Both the position numbers and the translations under genes were made by a program. Below the pieces are notes generated by a model. The model worked only from the letters and a program-made list of their open reading frames with translations, did not search any database and was not told where the DNA came from. Positions 26,641 to 34,213 of a DNA stretch of 64,000 nt are shown piece by piece; position 1 is the first letter of the stretch; each line of letters opens with the position of its first letter. Source of the stretch: VFJQ01 sp044226525 (GTDB lineage: Bacteria > Verrucomicrobiota > Verrucomicrobiia > Chthoniobacterales > Chthoniobacteraceae); assembly GCA_044226525.1 (NCBI GenBank), contig JBGAGV010000020.1, positions 1 to 64,000 of the forward strand, written 5' to 3'.

Positions 26641-28113
26641 ATGCATCTGCTCGACCGCATCGCCCGCCGGGCTCGCGAAAATCCCAACCACGCCGCGCAT
26701 GTGAGCTGCGGTCGCACCATGACTTACGGGGAGCTAGCCGCGCGCTCCGACGCCCTCGCCGCGTGGCTTGATTTCGAGCTGGGCGATAACCGCTCGCCCA
26801 TCGCCATCCGCGGCCACAAGGAGCCCGAAATGCTCATCGGTTTTCTCGGCGCGGTGAAGAGTGGACGCCCCTACGTGCCGATCGATCTCTCCATCCCCGA
26901 GCAGCGTGCAGAGCGGATCATCCAGACGTCGGGCGCCGCCAAGGTGCTCAACCCCTCGGCTATCGACGCGCTCACCCACTCGACCACGCTCGGCCAGCCG
27001 CGCCGCCGGGTCGAAGGCACCGACCCTTTCTACATTCTGTTCACCTCCGGGAGCACCGGTGAACCGAAGGGGGTGGTCATCACTCTCGCCAATCTCGAGC
27101 ACTTCATCGCGTGGATGCTCGGCGAACATCCACTCGTGGAGACTGGCGAAGTTTTCCTGAACCAGGCACCGTTCAGTTTCGATCTCTCGGTGATGGATCT
27201 CTACTGCAGCCTCGCCACCGGCGGCACGCTCGTGAGCGTCACCAAGGAAGACATCGCGAACCTGCGGAACCTCTACGAAATCCTCCGGCACAGCGGCATC
27301 ACCTCCTGGGTTTCGACGCCGAGCTTTGCCTCGATGTGTCTCATCGAAAAAACCTTCGCCCAGCCGATGCTGCCGAAGCTGAAACGTTTCCTTTTCTGCG
27401 GCGAAACGCTCCCGAACGAAGTCGCCGCCGCGCTGCTCGATCGCTTCCCGGAAGCGCAGGTGTGGAATACCTACGGCCCCACCGAAGCGACTGTCGCCAC
27501 GACTTCCATCCAGGTCACGCGCGAGGTGCTGGCGAAGTATGTGCCGCTACCCGTAGGCGCCGCCATGCCCGGCACGCGACTCTACATTCGCGGTGAAGAC
27601 GGCCAGCGTGTGCCCGACGGGGAGCGCGGTGAAATCATCATCGCCGGCCCGAATGTGAGCCCGGGCTATCTCCACCGCCCCGACCTGACCGACCGCGCTT
27701 TCTTCGACAGCCCCGATGGTCGCGCCTATCGCACCGGCGATTGGGGCCGCGAACGGGAAAGCCAGTTCTTCTTTGAAGGCCGCATGGACAGCCAGGTGAA
27801 GGTGAACGGTTTTCGAATCGAGCTGGGCGACCTGGAGTCAAACCTGCGCGCGCTCGATGGCATCGCCGATGCCGTGGTCCTGCCCGTGGAAAAAGCCGGC
27901 AAGATCGACAGCCTCGCCGCCTTCATCGTCGAGCGCGAACGCACCCCTGGCAGCGATTTCGAGCGCTCCGCCAAACTCAAGACGCGCCTGGCCGAACGCC
28001 TTCCCGCCTACATGGTCCCGCGCAAAATTCTCTTCCTCGACTCCTTCCCCATGACGCCGAACGGCAAGGCCGATCGGCGCAAACTCGAGGAGCTGTTGAG
28101 CACGGGGAAGTAG
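26641..28113 (+). CDS. dltA: D-alanine--D-alanyl carrier protein ligase
   Basis: A 490-residue AMP-forming adenylation enzyme. The P-loop-like A3 motif is TSGSTGEPKG at 135-144; A5 is WNTYGPTEATVATT, A7 is YRTGDWGRE, and A10 is MTPNGKADRRK with the catalytic Lys. The FSFDLSVMDLYCSLATGG and FLFCGETLP stretches are those of DltA, where the Cys and nearby residues form the D-Ala pocket. It activates D-Ala and loads it onto DltC in the cytoplasm. It is the last gene of the dltD-C-X-A set, and no dltB (MBOAT acyltransferase) follows. Confidence 0.94.
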   Translation: MHLLDRIARRARENPNHAAHVSCGRTMTYGELAARSDALAAWLDFELGDNRSPIAIRGHKEPEMLIGFLGAVKSGRPYVPIDLSIPEQRAERIIQTSGAAKVLNPSAIDALTHSTTLGQPRRRVEGTDPFYILFTSGSTGEPKGVVITLANLEHFIAWMLGEHPLVETGEVFLNQAPFSFDLSVMDLYCSLATGGTLVSVTKEDIANLRNLYEILRHSGITSWVSTPSFASMCLIEKTFAQPMLPKLKRFLFCGETLPNEVAAALLDRFPEAQVWNTYGPTEATVATTSIQVTREVLAKYVPLPVGAAMPGTRLYIRGEDGQRVPDGERGEIIIAGPNVSPGYLHRPDLTDRAFFDSPDGRAYRTGDWGRERESQFFFEGRMDSQVKVNGFRIELGDLESNLRALDGIADAVVLPVEKAGKIDSLAAFIVERERTPGSDFERSAKLKTRLAERLPAYMVPRKILFLDSFPMTPNGKADRRKLEELLSTGK

Positions 28114-28134
28114 CGTGTCACCGGCGCCGTGAAT

Positions 28135-28674
28135 TCATAGCGCCTTCTCCATCTTCACGATCGCCAGCCCATGGCCTCCGGGGAGAGGGGCATCATAGCG
28201 TTCGATCACTTCGTAGCCGAATGCGGCGTAGAGTGGCTCGCCGGCCAGGGTTCCCGCGAGGGTTGCGCGTGAAAACCCCGCCGCACGTGCGGCGGCTTCG
28301 CTCGCGAGAAGCAATGTTCGCCCGATTCCGCGCCGCGCCCATTCCGGATGGACGAAAAACGCGCGGATTCGCGCCGGATCGATCGCTGGATCGAGCAGTG
28401 CATCTTCGCCCACTCGCCCTCGGTCACCGCCATACGCCGCACGCCGCCGGCTCCACCCACCGCAACCGACGATGCGTCCGCTGTCTTCAATCACGAAGTA
28501 GCTTCCGTCGGTGATGAGTTGTCGATCGACGCCAAACGCCGGCCCCAGCGAAGCGGCCAGCACCTCGGGTGGGTAGTGAACCGCCAGCAGCCTGCGCACG
28601 GAAAGCTCGATCAACGCCTCCAACTCCGCGATGTCCTCCTCCCGCGCCAGCCGCACCGCCCATGCTTCGCTCAT
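28135..28674 (-). CDS. GNAT-family N-acetyltransferase
   Basis: A 179-residue GNAT protein: the early part (VRLAREEDIAELEALIELSV) is the usual first strand and helix, FVIEDSGRIVGCGGW gives the central strands, and the acetyl-CoA pyrophosphate loop is WARRGIGRTLL after the FVHPE strand. The C-terminal YAAFGYEVIERYD is the standard GNAT strand pair. The acceptor is unknown. It is convergent with dltA (21 bp between stops) and its ATG overlaps the stop of a short upstream frame. Confidence 0.85.
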   Translation of the reverse strand: MSEAWAVRLAREEDIAELEALIELSVRRLLAVHYPPEVLAASLGPAFGVDRQLITDGSYFVIEDSGRIVGCGGWSRRRAAYGGDRGRVGEDALLDPAIDPARIRAFFVHPEWARRGIGRTLLLASEAAARAAGFSRATLAGTLAGEPLYAAFGYEVIERYDAPLPGGHGLAIVKMEKAL

Positions 28675-28844
28675 GCGAACTCCAACCCCGGCAGACGACC
28701 TTTTCCACTCGCGAACTGATCGGTCTCGAACCCGAGCCGTTGCCGCATCGACACGAAAATCCTCCCGAGCGCCGCGTTGTTTTGCTGATCGAACGTCAGG
28801 TGACCCATGTGTTTGAACCTGCCACCGAACAGCGCCATCGGCAT
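28671..28844 (-). CDS. Short hypothetical protein upstream of the GNAT gene
   Basis: A 57-codon frame starting at ATG 28844 (MPMALFGGRFKHMGHLTFDQ, a second Met at 28838) and ending TGA at 28671-28673, which overlaps the GNAT ATG as ATGA. The composition is protein-like (GRIFVSMRQRLGFETDQF, then GRLPGLEFA) and GC is concentrated at third positions. No family is recognised. Translational coupling to the GNAT enzyme is the main support. It could also be chance, since the stretch just upstream is low-complexity DNA. Confidence 0.4.
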   Translation of the reverse strand: MPMALFGGRFKHMGHLTFDQQNNAALGRIFVSMRQRLGFETDQFASGKGRLPGLEFA

Positions 28845-28986
28845 GTTTTTTATTGTCGTGACTACCGGCGCAGGTCCGCGAGTTCGATGAGTTGAAGGGG
28901 ATTCTTCTTACTCAGGTTTGCCTTCAGGTGCTAACGCCGCAGCAAAGTCGTCGAAAAAGCCTCCCACCCCACCGCCGAGCTCCCTC

Positions 28987-29301
28987 GGCGAACCCTCTCC
29001 GCCGACCGGCGAAACGCTTCCGCCGACCGGCGAAACGCCTCCGCCGCCCGGAAAACCGCCTTCGCCACCCGGAAAACCGCCTTCGCCGGGAGGAAATCCT
29101 CTTCCGCCCCCCGGAAACGCCTCTGCGGCTGGAGGAAACGAGTCTCCGCCTCCAGGAAACGCTCTTCCGGCTGGAGGAAACGCCGCTTCACCGGGAGGAA
29201 ACCCGCTCCCGGCTGGAGGAAATTCATCTGCGCCTCCCAGAAATGCCCCTCCGGCTGGAGGAAACGCCCTTTCGGCTGGAGGAAACCACTCGTTTCCTGG
29301 A
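28987..29301. repeat. 21-bp tandem repeat, 15 degenerate copies
   Basis: Fifteen head-to-tail 21-bp units, drifting from ggcgaaacgcttccgccgac-type on the left to ggaaacgccctttcggctgg-type on the right, with no change of phase. The period equals 7 codons. Both strands stay open: the plus strand reads AGGNALP-like heptads, the minus strand FPPAGRA/FPGGGDS-like heptads (possible minus frame 28908-29345, beginning MDGLGLVPAG). Third positions are more G+C-rich in the plus-strand frame, yet neither strand has a convincing start and ribosome site. I therefore call it a repeat and leave the coding strand open. Confidence 0.8.
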
Positions 29302-29678
29302 GCCCCCACCGAAACTCCGGCAGGAACCAACCCTAAGCCGTCCAACGGCGCTCTGGGAAAAGCTCGCCTCTCATCTTCGTGGGGTAACTCGCGACTTTCC
29401 GCCCCATCACCCTCGTCCCCGTCGAGAATATTTTTCCGCTCTCACGGTGCGAACGGACGCCGCCCCCTTCGCATCACGCCATGATTCGCACCTCCTGCTT
29501 CGCGCTTGGCAACGCATCGACGTGATGACACATACCCCGCAGCGAAGACGCCGAACCCTGGTTTAATGCGAGCCCTTTTCTTCCCCTCCTCCGAACCTCC
29601 CCATTCGCCGAATTCAAAGTTAGGCGCTTCCTCGCGCATTCTGTGAACAAAGCCCAAACAAGTTTTTCGTAACTCGCC
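29302..29678. other. Gap with no recognisable gene
   Basis: About 377 bp between the tandem repeat and the small Cys-rich gene. Open frames exist on both strands but none has family-like sequence, a plausible start or consistent third-position bias. I see no tRNA, terminator or long inverted repeat here. Confidence 0.6.
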
Positions 29679-29906
29679 GTGACCACGCATTGCTGCTCCA
29701 AGATGTCCGAGGAGGTGTCGTCTTCCTGCGAGCAGCATCCCGACCGCTTCGACTGTCCCGACGCACTCATCCATTACTCCGAGCGCGCTCACGAGTATGG
29801 CCTCATCGTCCACGACGGCGGCAGCTCATTCGTCAGCATTGCTTTCTGTCCGTGGTGCGGCGCATCCTTGGTTCCTCAGCAGCGCCGCGCAGTTCAGCAC
29901 CATTGA
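29679..29906 (+). CDS. Small Cys-rich protein, DUF6980-like
   Basis: A 75-residue protein with a GTG start at 29679 (MTTHCCSKMSEEVSSSCEQH). Two Cys groups stand out: Cys5/Cys6 with Cys17 and Cys26 (CEQH..FDCPDALIHYS), and Cys57/Cys60 in the zinc-ribbon-like FCPWCG. The middle YGLIVHDGGSSFVSIAFCPW is strongly conserved in a small uncharacterised family I recall as DUF6980. A metal-binding role is likely but no function is known. The C-terminus (LVPQQRRAVQHH) looks shorter than in other members. It is isolated in a gene-poor stretch. Confidence 0.65.
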   Translation: MTTHCCSKMSEEVSSSCEQHPDRFDCPDALIHYSERAHEYGLIVHDGGSSFVSIAFCPWCGASLVPQQRRAVQHH

Positions 29907-30181
29907 CCGATGCGTTACTTGTCATTCGCCTCCACGGGACCAAGCTCCAACGAGCCGGAAACGCCTACCCCCATGAAGGTTGTCAACGGGTGAACTAATT
30001 TAGACTGAAGTTTTTTTGGGGGGTGGATTAGATAGCGGTGAGGAGTTGGAGGGGGCGTGGGATTTTCGGGACGCTTCCGCTTCGGTGGATTGAGTCGAAT
30101 CGCTTCGACCTCCCTTCTCCTATTTGCCGGAGGCAGATCGTCGGAACCAAGCTTGTCAGGCCATGCGCATGACCGGTGGTT

Positions 30182-30859
30182 TCACGGCACAAACCGGTAG
30201 CCGATGCCCGGCTCGTTGATCAGCAAAGCGGGCCGGCTTGGGTCGGCTTCGATTTTGCGGCGGAGCTGGCTCACATAGACGCGCAGGTATTGCCGATGCT
30301 CTTCCGCATTCGGTCCCCAGACTTCGCGCAGAATCTGCCGATGAGTCAGCACCCGGCCCGCGTGGCGGAGAAAGAGCGCGATCAACGCCCATTCCGTGCC
30401 GGTGAAATGAACCTCGACCCCATCGCGCCGCACCGTATGCGCAGAAAGATCGATCACCAGCCCACCCTTTTCGAAGACGGCCACTTCATCGTGCGGATGC
30501 GCGCGGCGCTGGGCGGCGCGCAGGCGGGCGAGCAGTTCGCCGGTGCTGAACGGCTTGGTGACATAGTCGTCCGCACCCGCATCGAGCGCACCGACCTTGT
30601 CTTCCTCAGCGTCGCGCACGGTCAAAATCACGACGGGCGTCTGGCTCCACTCGCGCAACCGTCTCAGCACGCTCAGTCCGTCGAGATCGGGCAGCCCCAG
30701 ATCGAGCAGAATCACATCCGGTCGCACCAGCGCGACCGCTTGCAGGCCGAGCTGGCCGGTCTCCGCTTCGTGCACGGCGTAGCCGGCGCCTTCCAGCGCG
30801 ACTCGCAGCAGGCGGCGAATCTGCACTTCATCGTCGATGACCAATGCGCACGGTTTCAT
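30182..30859 (-). CDS. kdpE: Response regulator of potassium uptake
   Basis: A 225-residue OmpR-type regulator: receiver domain with acidic pocket Asp9/Asp10 and phosphoacceptor Asp53 (ILLDLGLPD), Lys in YVTKPFSTGELLAR, then a winged-helix domain (FTGTEWALIALFLRHAGRVL, HRQYLRVYVSQLRRKIE, GIGYRFVP). It would activate kdpA-B-C under K+ limitation. Its ATG overlaps the kdpD stop by 4 bp, giving fixed stoichiometry with the sensor. It is the last gene of the kdp run. Confidence 0.95.
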   Translation of the reverse strand: MKPCALVIDDEVQIRRLLRVALEGAGYAVHEAETGQLGLQAVALVRPDVILLDLGLPDLDGLSVLRRLREWSQTPVVILTVRDAEEDKVGALDAGADDYVTKPFSTGELLARLRAAQRRAHPHDEVAVFEKGGLVIDLSAHTVRRDGVEVHFTGTEWALIALFLRHAGRVLTHRQILREVWGPNAEEHRQYLRVYVSQLRRKIEADPSRPALLINEPGIGYRFVP

Positions 30860-33453
30860 GAGGCGGGAGGCAATCGCATCTCTCCGCCGATGGGAAGCCG
30901 CAGGGAAAAACGCGCGCCACCGGTGGGCCGATTTTCCGCCGTGATCGTGCCACCGTGCACTTCCGCGAGCTGCCGCGCGATGGCCAGGCCGAGTCCAAGC
31001 CCGCCGGGCCGCGCATCGGCCGCGCGATAAAATCGGGCGAACACGCGCTCTTCGTCGCCGCGGGGGAACCCGGGACCACGATCCGCCACGTCGATGACCA
31101 CGTTTTCTCCATCTCGTTGCGCCCGCACGATCGGCGGGTCCGGCGCGGCGCCGTGGGTAATGGCATTGCGGTAGAGGATCGCGAGCACGTGTGTGATCAA
31201 GGCAGCATCGACCAAAACCGGCGGCACTCCCTCGGGCGGCACGATGCCGATCGCGTTCTCCGAGAGATCAGCCCGGCTGCGCGCTTCGGTGAGGAGATCG
31301 AGCACGTCGCACCATTCCCGCTGCGGCTGCACCAGCCCGCTCTCGATACGGGCCACATCGAGTAACTCGTCCACCACACGCCGCAGGCGGTTGGTAGCCG
31401 TGCGCATTTCCGCGAGATTCGGCTGCGGCTGTTCGAGCGCGCCGTGGATCGTGGCCAGGGGTGTCTTGAGCTCGTGGCTGACGCTGTCGAGCAAGGTTTT
31501 CTGGAGCTTCTCCGATTCGCGCGCGAGACGCGCGTCGCCCTCCGCTCGCAGTGCCCGCTCGCGACCCAACGCGATGGCCAGTTGCGCGGCGCAGGCTTCG
31601 AGAAGTTCGCGTTGGGCGAGGCCGGGTGCATCCGTCAATCGAATGGCGAGCACCCCTTCGACTCGATCGCCCGTGAGCAACGGAAGATGCAGCGCTTCCG
31701 ATTCCGGCAGGGTGTCGGTAAACCGACCGGCGGGCTGGCGATTTTGATAAGCCCACGCCGCGACGCTTTCTTCCTTCGCAGAAATCGTAAGCGTGCTGGC
31801 CGCATGCCGGTCCAGGCCTCCGGAACCCGGCACCAGAATCGCGGCCTCATTTCCGATCTCCGCCAGGGCTGCACGCATTCCCGTTTCCAGGTCAGCACTT
31901 CCCGCCAGCGCACGCACGACCCGGTAAAGCGCCACCGCACGCCTCTCGCGCTGGCTCTCCGCACGCTCGCGTTCGCGCAACCGGGCTGTGAGCTGCCCGA
32001 TCACGATAGCGACGACAAAGAACGTGCCGAACATCGCCCAGTCCTCCGTCTTCCCGATGTAGAGAGTGAAGCGGGGCGGAATGAATAACACATCCCAGAG
32101 CAGCGCGCTCAGGAGCCCGAGAGCGAGTGTCGGCCCGCGCGGCAAGGCCGAGCCGCCGAGCGTCACCCCTAGCAGATAGATCAGGCCGACGGTCCAATAG
32201 CCAGCGATGGGCAAAATCATCAAACCGAGCACCGAAACTCCCAGCACGATGCCGGTTGCCACGGCATAGCTACGCGGCCGATCGGCAAACCATTGTCGCC
32301 ACGGGAACCCGCGCGCCGCCTTGGCTCGATCGCCGACCAGGAGGATGTCGATGTCGCCGCCGTGTTCCAGCAGCCACAGCACGGGCGAAGGACGCAGCCA
32401 GGCACGCCAGCCGGTCAGCTCCGTTTTTCCCGAGATGATCTGCGTGACGTTGTGCTGGCAGGCCACCCGCAGCAGGGCTTCGCCAATGTGTGTCCCGGTG
32501 GTGCTGATGACTTCCGCGCCGAGCCGCCGCGCGAGCGCAAGATGGCGGGTGACCCGCGCTTCGTCCTCCGGCGTGCCGGTCTGCTCGACGTGAACCGCCA
32601 GCCAGCTTGCCTCCATGGCCGACGCCGCCCGGCGCGCCCAGCGGATCAACTCCTCCGAATGCGGGCTTGGGCTGACTGCCACCATCACTCGGGCGCTGGC
32701 TTTCCACGGCACGGTCACGTTCTGGCCCTGGCGCAGGGCGCGCAGATCGCGATCGACATGCTCCGCGGTCACGCGCAGGGCCATCTCGCGCAGGGCAGTG
32801 AGATTTTCCTCGCGGAAAAAATTCTCCGCCGCCATCGCGGCCCGTTCACCGAGATAGACTTTTCCCTCCACCATGCGGGCGCGAAGCTGCTCGGGGGTGA
32901 GGTCGATCAGCTCGATATCGTCGGCGGCATCGAGCACGGAATCCGGCACCGTCTCGCGCACCGTGACGCCCGTGATCTGCCGCACGGCATCGCTCACGCT
33001 CTCGACGTGCTGGACGTTCAGCGTGGTGAAGATGTCGATGCCGGCATCGAGCAGTTCGAGCACATCCTGGTAGCGTTTCGGATGGCGCGAGCCGGGGGCA
33101 TTGGTATGCGCGAGTTCATCGACCAGCACCAGTTTCGGCCGCCACATCACCAGCGCGTCGAGATCGAGTTCGGTCACTTTCGTGCCGCGATGTTCGATCT
33201 CGAGGCGCGGCGCGACCGGCAGCCCCTCGATCATCGCCTGCGTCTCCGCGCGGCCGTGTGTTTCGACGACACCCACCACCACTTCGACCCCTTCGGCGAC
33301 CCGCCGCCGTGCATCCGCGAGCATCGCATAGGTTTTCCCCACGCCCGGGCACATGCCAAAAAAGACTTTCAGCCGACCACGCCGCGCCTTCGCTTCGTCG
33401 CGGTGGAGCGAGGCGAGGAGCGCGTCGGGATCAGGTCGTGAGTCGTCAGGCAC
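30856..33453 (-). CDS. kdpD: Sensor histidine kinase of potassium uptake
   Basis: An 865-residue KdpD. In order: the KdpD N-terminal domain with a Walker-A-like GMCPGVGKTYAML (33-45) and VDELAHTNAPGSRH; a universal stress protein-like domain (about 255-375); four close membrane helices (about 395-490); a GAF-like region (about 505-630); the HisKA domain with His660 in SVSHELKTPL; and an ATPase domain (DRGPGFP, GGLGLGLAI). It senses low K+ or turgor and phosphorylates KdpE. In some Firmicutes the USP domain of KdpD binds c-di-AMP; whether that holds here is unknown. It lies 4 nt after kdpC. Confidence 0.96.
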   Translation of the reverse strand: MPDDSRPDPDALLASLHRDEAKARRGRLKVFFGMCPGVGKTYAMLADARRRVAEGVEVVVGVVETHGRAETQAMIEGLPVAPRLEIEHRGTKVTELDLDALVMWRPKLVLVDELAHTNAPGSRHPKRYQDVLELLDAGIDIFTTLNVQHVESVSDAVRQITGVTVRETVPDSVLDAADDIELIDLTPEQLRARMVEGKVYLGERAAMAAENFFREENLTALREMALRVTAEHVDRDLRALRQGQNVTVPWKASARVMVAVSPSPHSEELIRWARRAASAMEASWLAVHVEQTGTPEDEARVTRHLALARRLGAEVISTTGTHIGEALLRVACQHNVTQIISGKTELTGWRAWLRPSPVLWLLEHGGDIDILLVGDRAKAARGFPWRQWFADRPRSYAVATGIVLGVSVLGLMILPIAGYWTVGLIYLLGVTLGGSALPRGPTLALGLLSALLWDVLFIPPRFTLYIGKTEDWAMFGTFFVVAIVIGQLTARLRERERAESQRERRAVALYRVVRALAGSADLETGMRAALAEIGNEAAILVPGSGGLDRHAASTLTISAKEESVAAWAYQNRQPAGRFTDTLPESEALHLPLLTGDRVEGVLAIRLTDAPGLAQRELLEACAAQLAIALGRERALRAEGDARLARESEKLQKTLLDSVSHELKTPLATIHGALEQPQPNLAEMRTATNRLRRVVDELLDVARIESGLVQPQREWCDVLDLLTEARSRADLSENAIGIVPPEGVPPVLVDAALITHVLAILYRNAITHGAAPDPPIVRAQRDGENVVIDVADRGPGFPRGDEERVFARFYRAADARPGGLGLGLAIARQLAEVHGGTITAENRPTGGARFSLRLPIGGEMRLPPAS

Positions 33454-33457
33454 GCGA

Positions 33458-33997
33458 CTATTGTGTAGCGTCCAGCGCGAGATTCAGAGCAAGAACATTC
33501 ACCCTCGTTTCGCCCAGGATACCGAGCTGCGGACCCTCGGTGAGCCGATCAACAAGCTGGTTCACCTTCTCGACCGGAATCCTGCGCTCCGCGGCAATGC
33601 GCGGGGCCTGATACTTCGCCGCCACGGGTGAGAGTTGCGGGTCGAGGCCACTGCCGCTGGCGGTGAGCAGTTCATCCGGCGCATCCTTGCCGAATTTCTC
33701 GCGGCGCTCGGCGATGGATTTGGCGAGGTCGGCACTGGTGGGACCTTTGTTGCTGGCGCCGCTGGCGACCGTGGCATAATCGCCCGCGCTCGGGCGTGGC
33801 CAAAAATATTTCGCGCTCTCGGTTTTCTGCGCGAGCAGCTTCGAGCCGACCTCGACTTCGCCTTGTTTGGCGATGGAGCCGACGGAGGCGTCGTGGAAAG
33901 CGATGCGAGCGATTCCGGTCACCACGAGCGGGTAGGCGAGGCCGGTGAGCACCGTGAGAACAAGCAGGATGCGGATGGATTCGATGATGGTTTTCAT
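33458..33997 (-). CDS. kdpC: K+-transporting ATPase subunit C
   Basis: A 179-residue KdpC: a single N-terminal membrane helix (IRILLVLTVLTGLAYPLVVTG), then a periplasmic domain with the family motifs YFWPRPSAGDY, SGASNKGPTSADLA, ASGSGLDPQLSP and VNQLVDRLTEGPQLGILGE. It is needed for assembly and high K+ affinity of the KdpFABC pump. It is separated from kdpB by a small proline-rich frame, which is not the usual arrangement. Confidence 0.95.
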   Translation of the reverse strand: MKTIIESIRILLVLTVLTGLAYPLVVTGIARIAFHDASVGSIAKQGEVEVGSKLLAQKTESAKYFWPRPSAGDYATVASGASNKGPTSADLAKSIAERREKFGKDAPDELLTASGSGLDPQLSPVAAKYQAPRIAAERRIPVEKVNQLVDRLTEGPQLGILGETRVNVLALNLALDATQ

Positions 33998-34011
33998 AGG
34001 AAAGAAGCGGT

Positions 34012-34209
34012 TCAGGATTTCGGTGGCGGATTGTCGATGAAGTAAGTCCAGAAGGGGTATTCGCGGTCTGGTTCACCCGGATCTTCGCAGGGCTCCCTTG
34101 GTTGGGGTGGCTCCGGTGTGGCGGGTGTCGGGGGAGCGATTTCCACCATCAGCGGCGACCACGGTGAGCCGATCGAAAAGAACGGGTGAACCAGCGCGAA
34201 TCGTTTCAT
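34012..34209 (-). CDS. Small proline-rich frame between kdpB and kdpC
   Basis: A 65-residue frame starting at ATG 34209 (MKRFALVHPFFSIGSPWSPL) and ending 14 bp before the kdpC start, 4 bp after the kdpB stop. The middle is Pro/Glu-rich (APPTPATPEPPQPREPCE) and the end is YPFWTYFIDNPPPKS. It is not KdpF, which is about 29 residues and one plain membrane helix. The tight fit inside the operon argues that it is translated. No family is recognised and it has no clear membrane span. Confidence 0.55.
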   Translation of the reverse strand: MKRFALVHPFFSIGSPWSPLMVEIAPPTPATPEPPQPREPCEDPGEPDREYPFWTYFIDNPPPKS

Positions 34210-34213
34210 GGGA

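Noticed and set aside
28908..29345. A 145-codon minus-strand frame (MDGLGLVPAG...) across the tandem repeat
   Set aside because: It is open because the 21-bp unit lacks stops; the plus strand is equally open and has better third-position bias, so I could not assign a coding strand and listed a repeat instead.
29442..29813. A 123-codon minus-strand frame opposite the small Cys-rich gene
   Set aside because: It is antisense to the conserved YGLIVHDGGSS region and has no family features.
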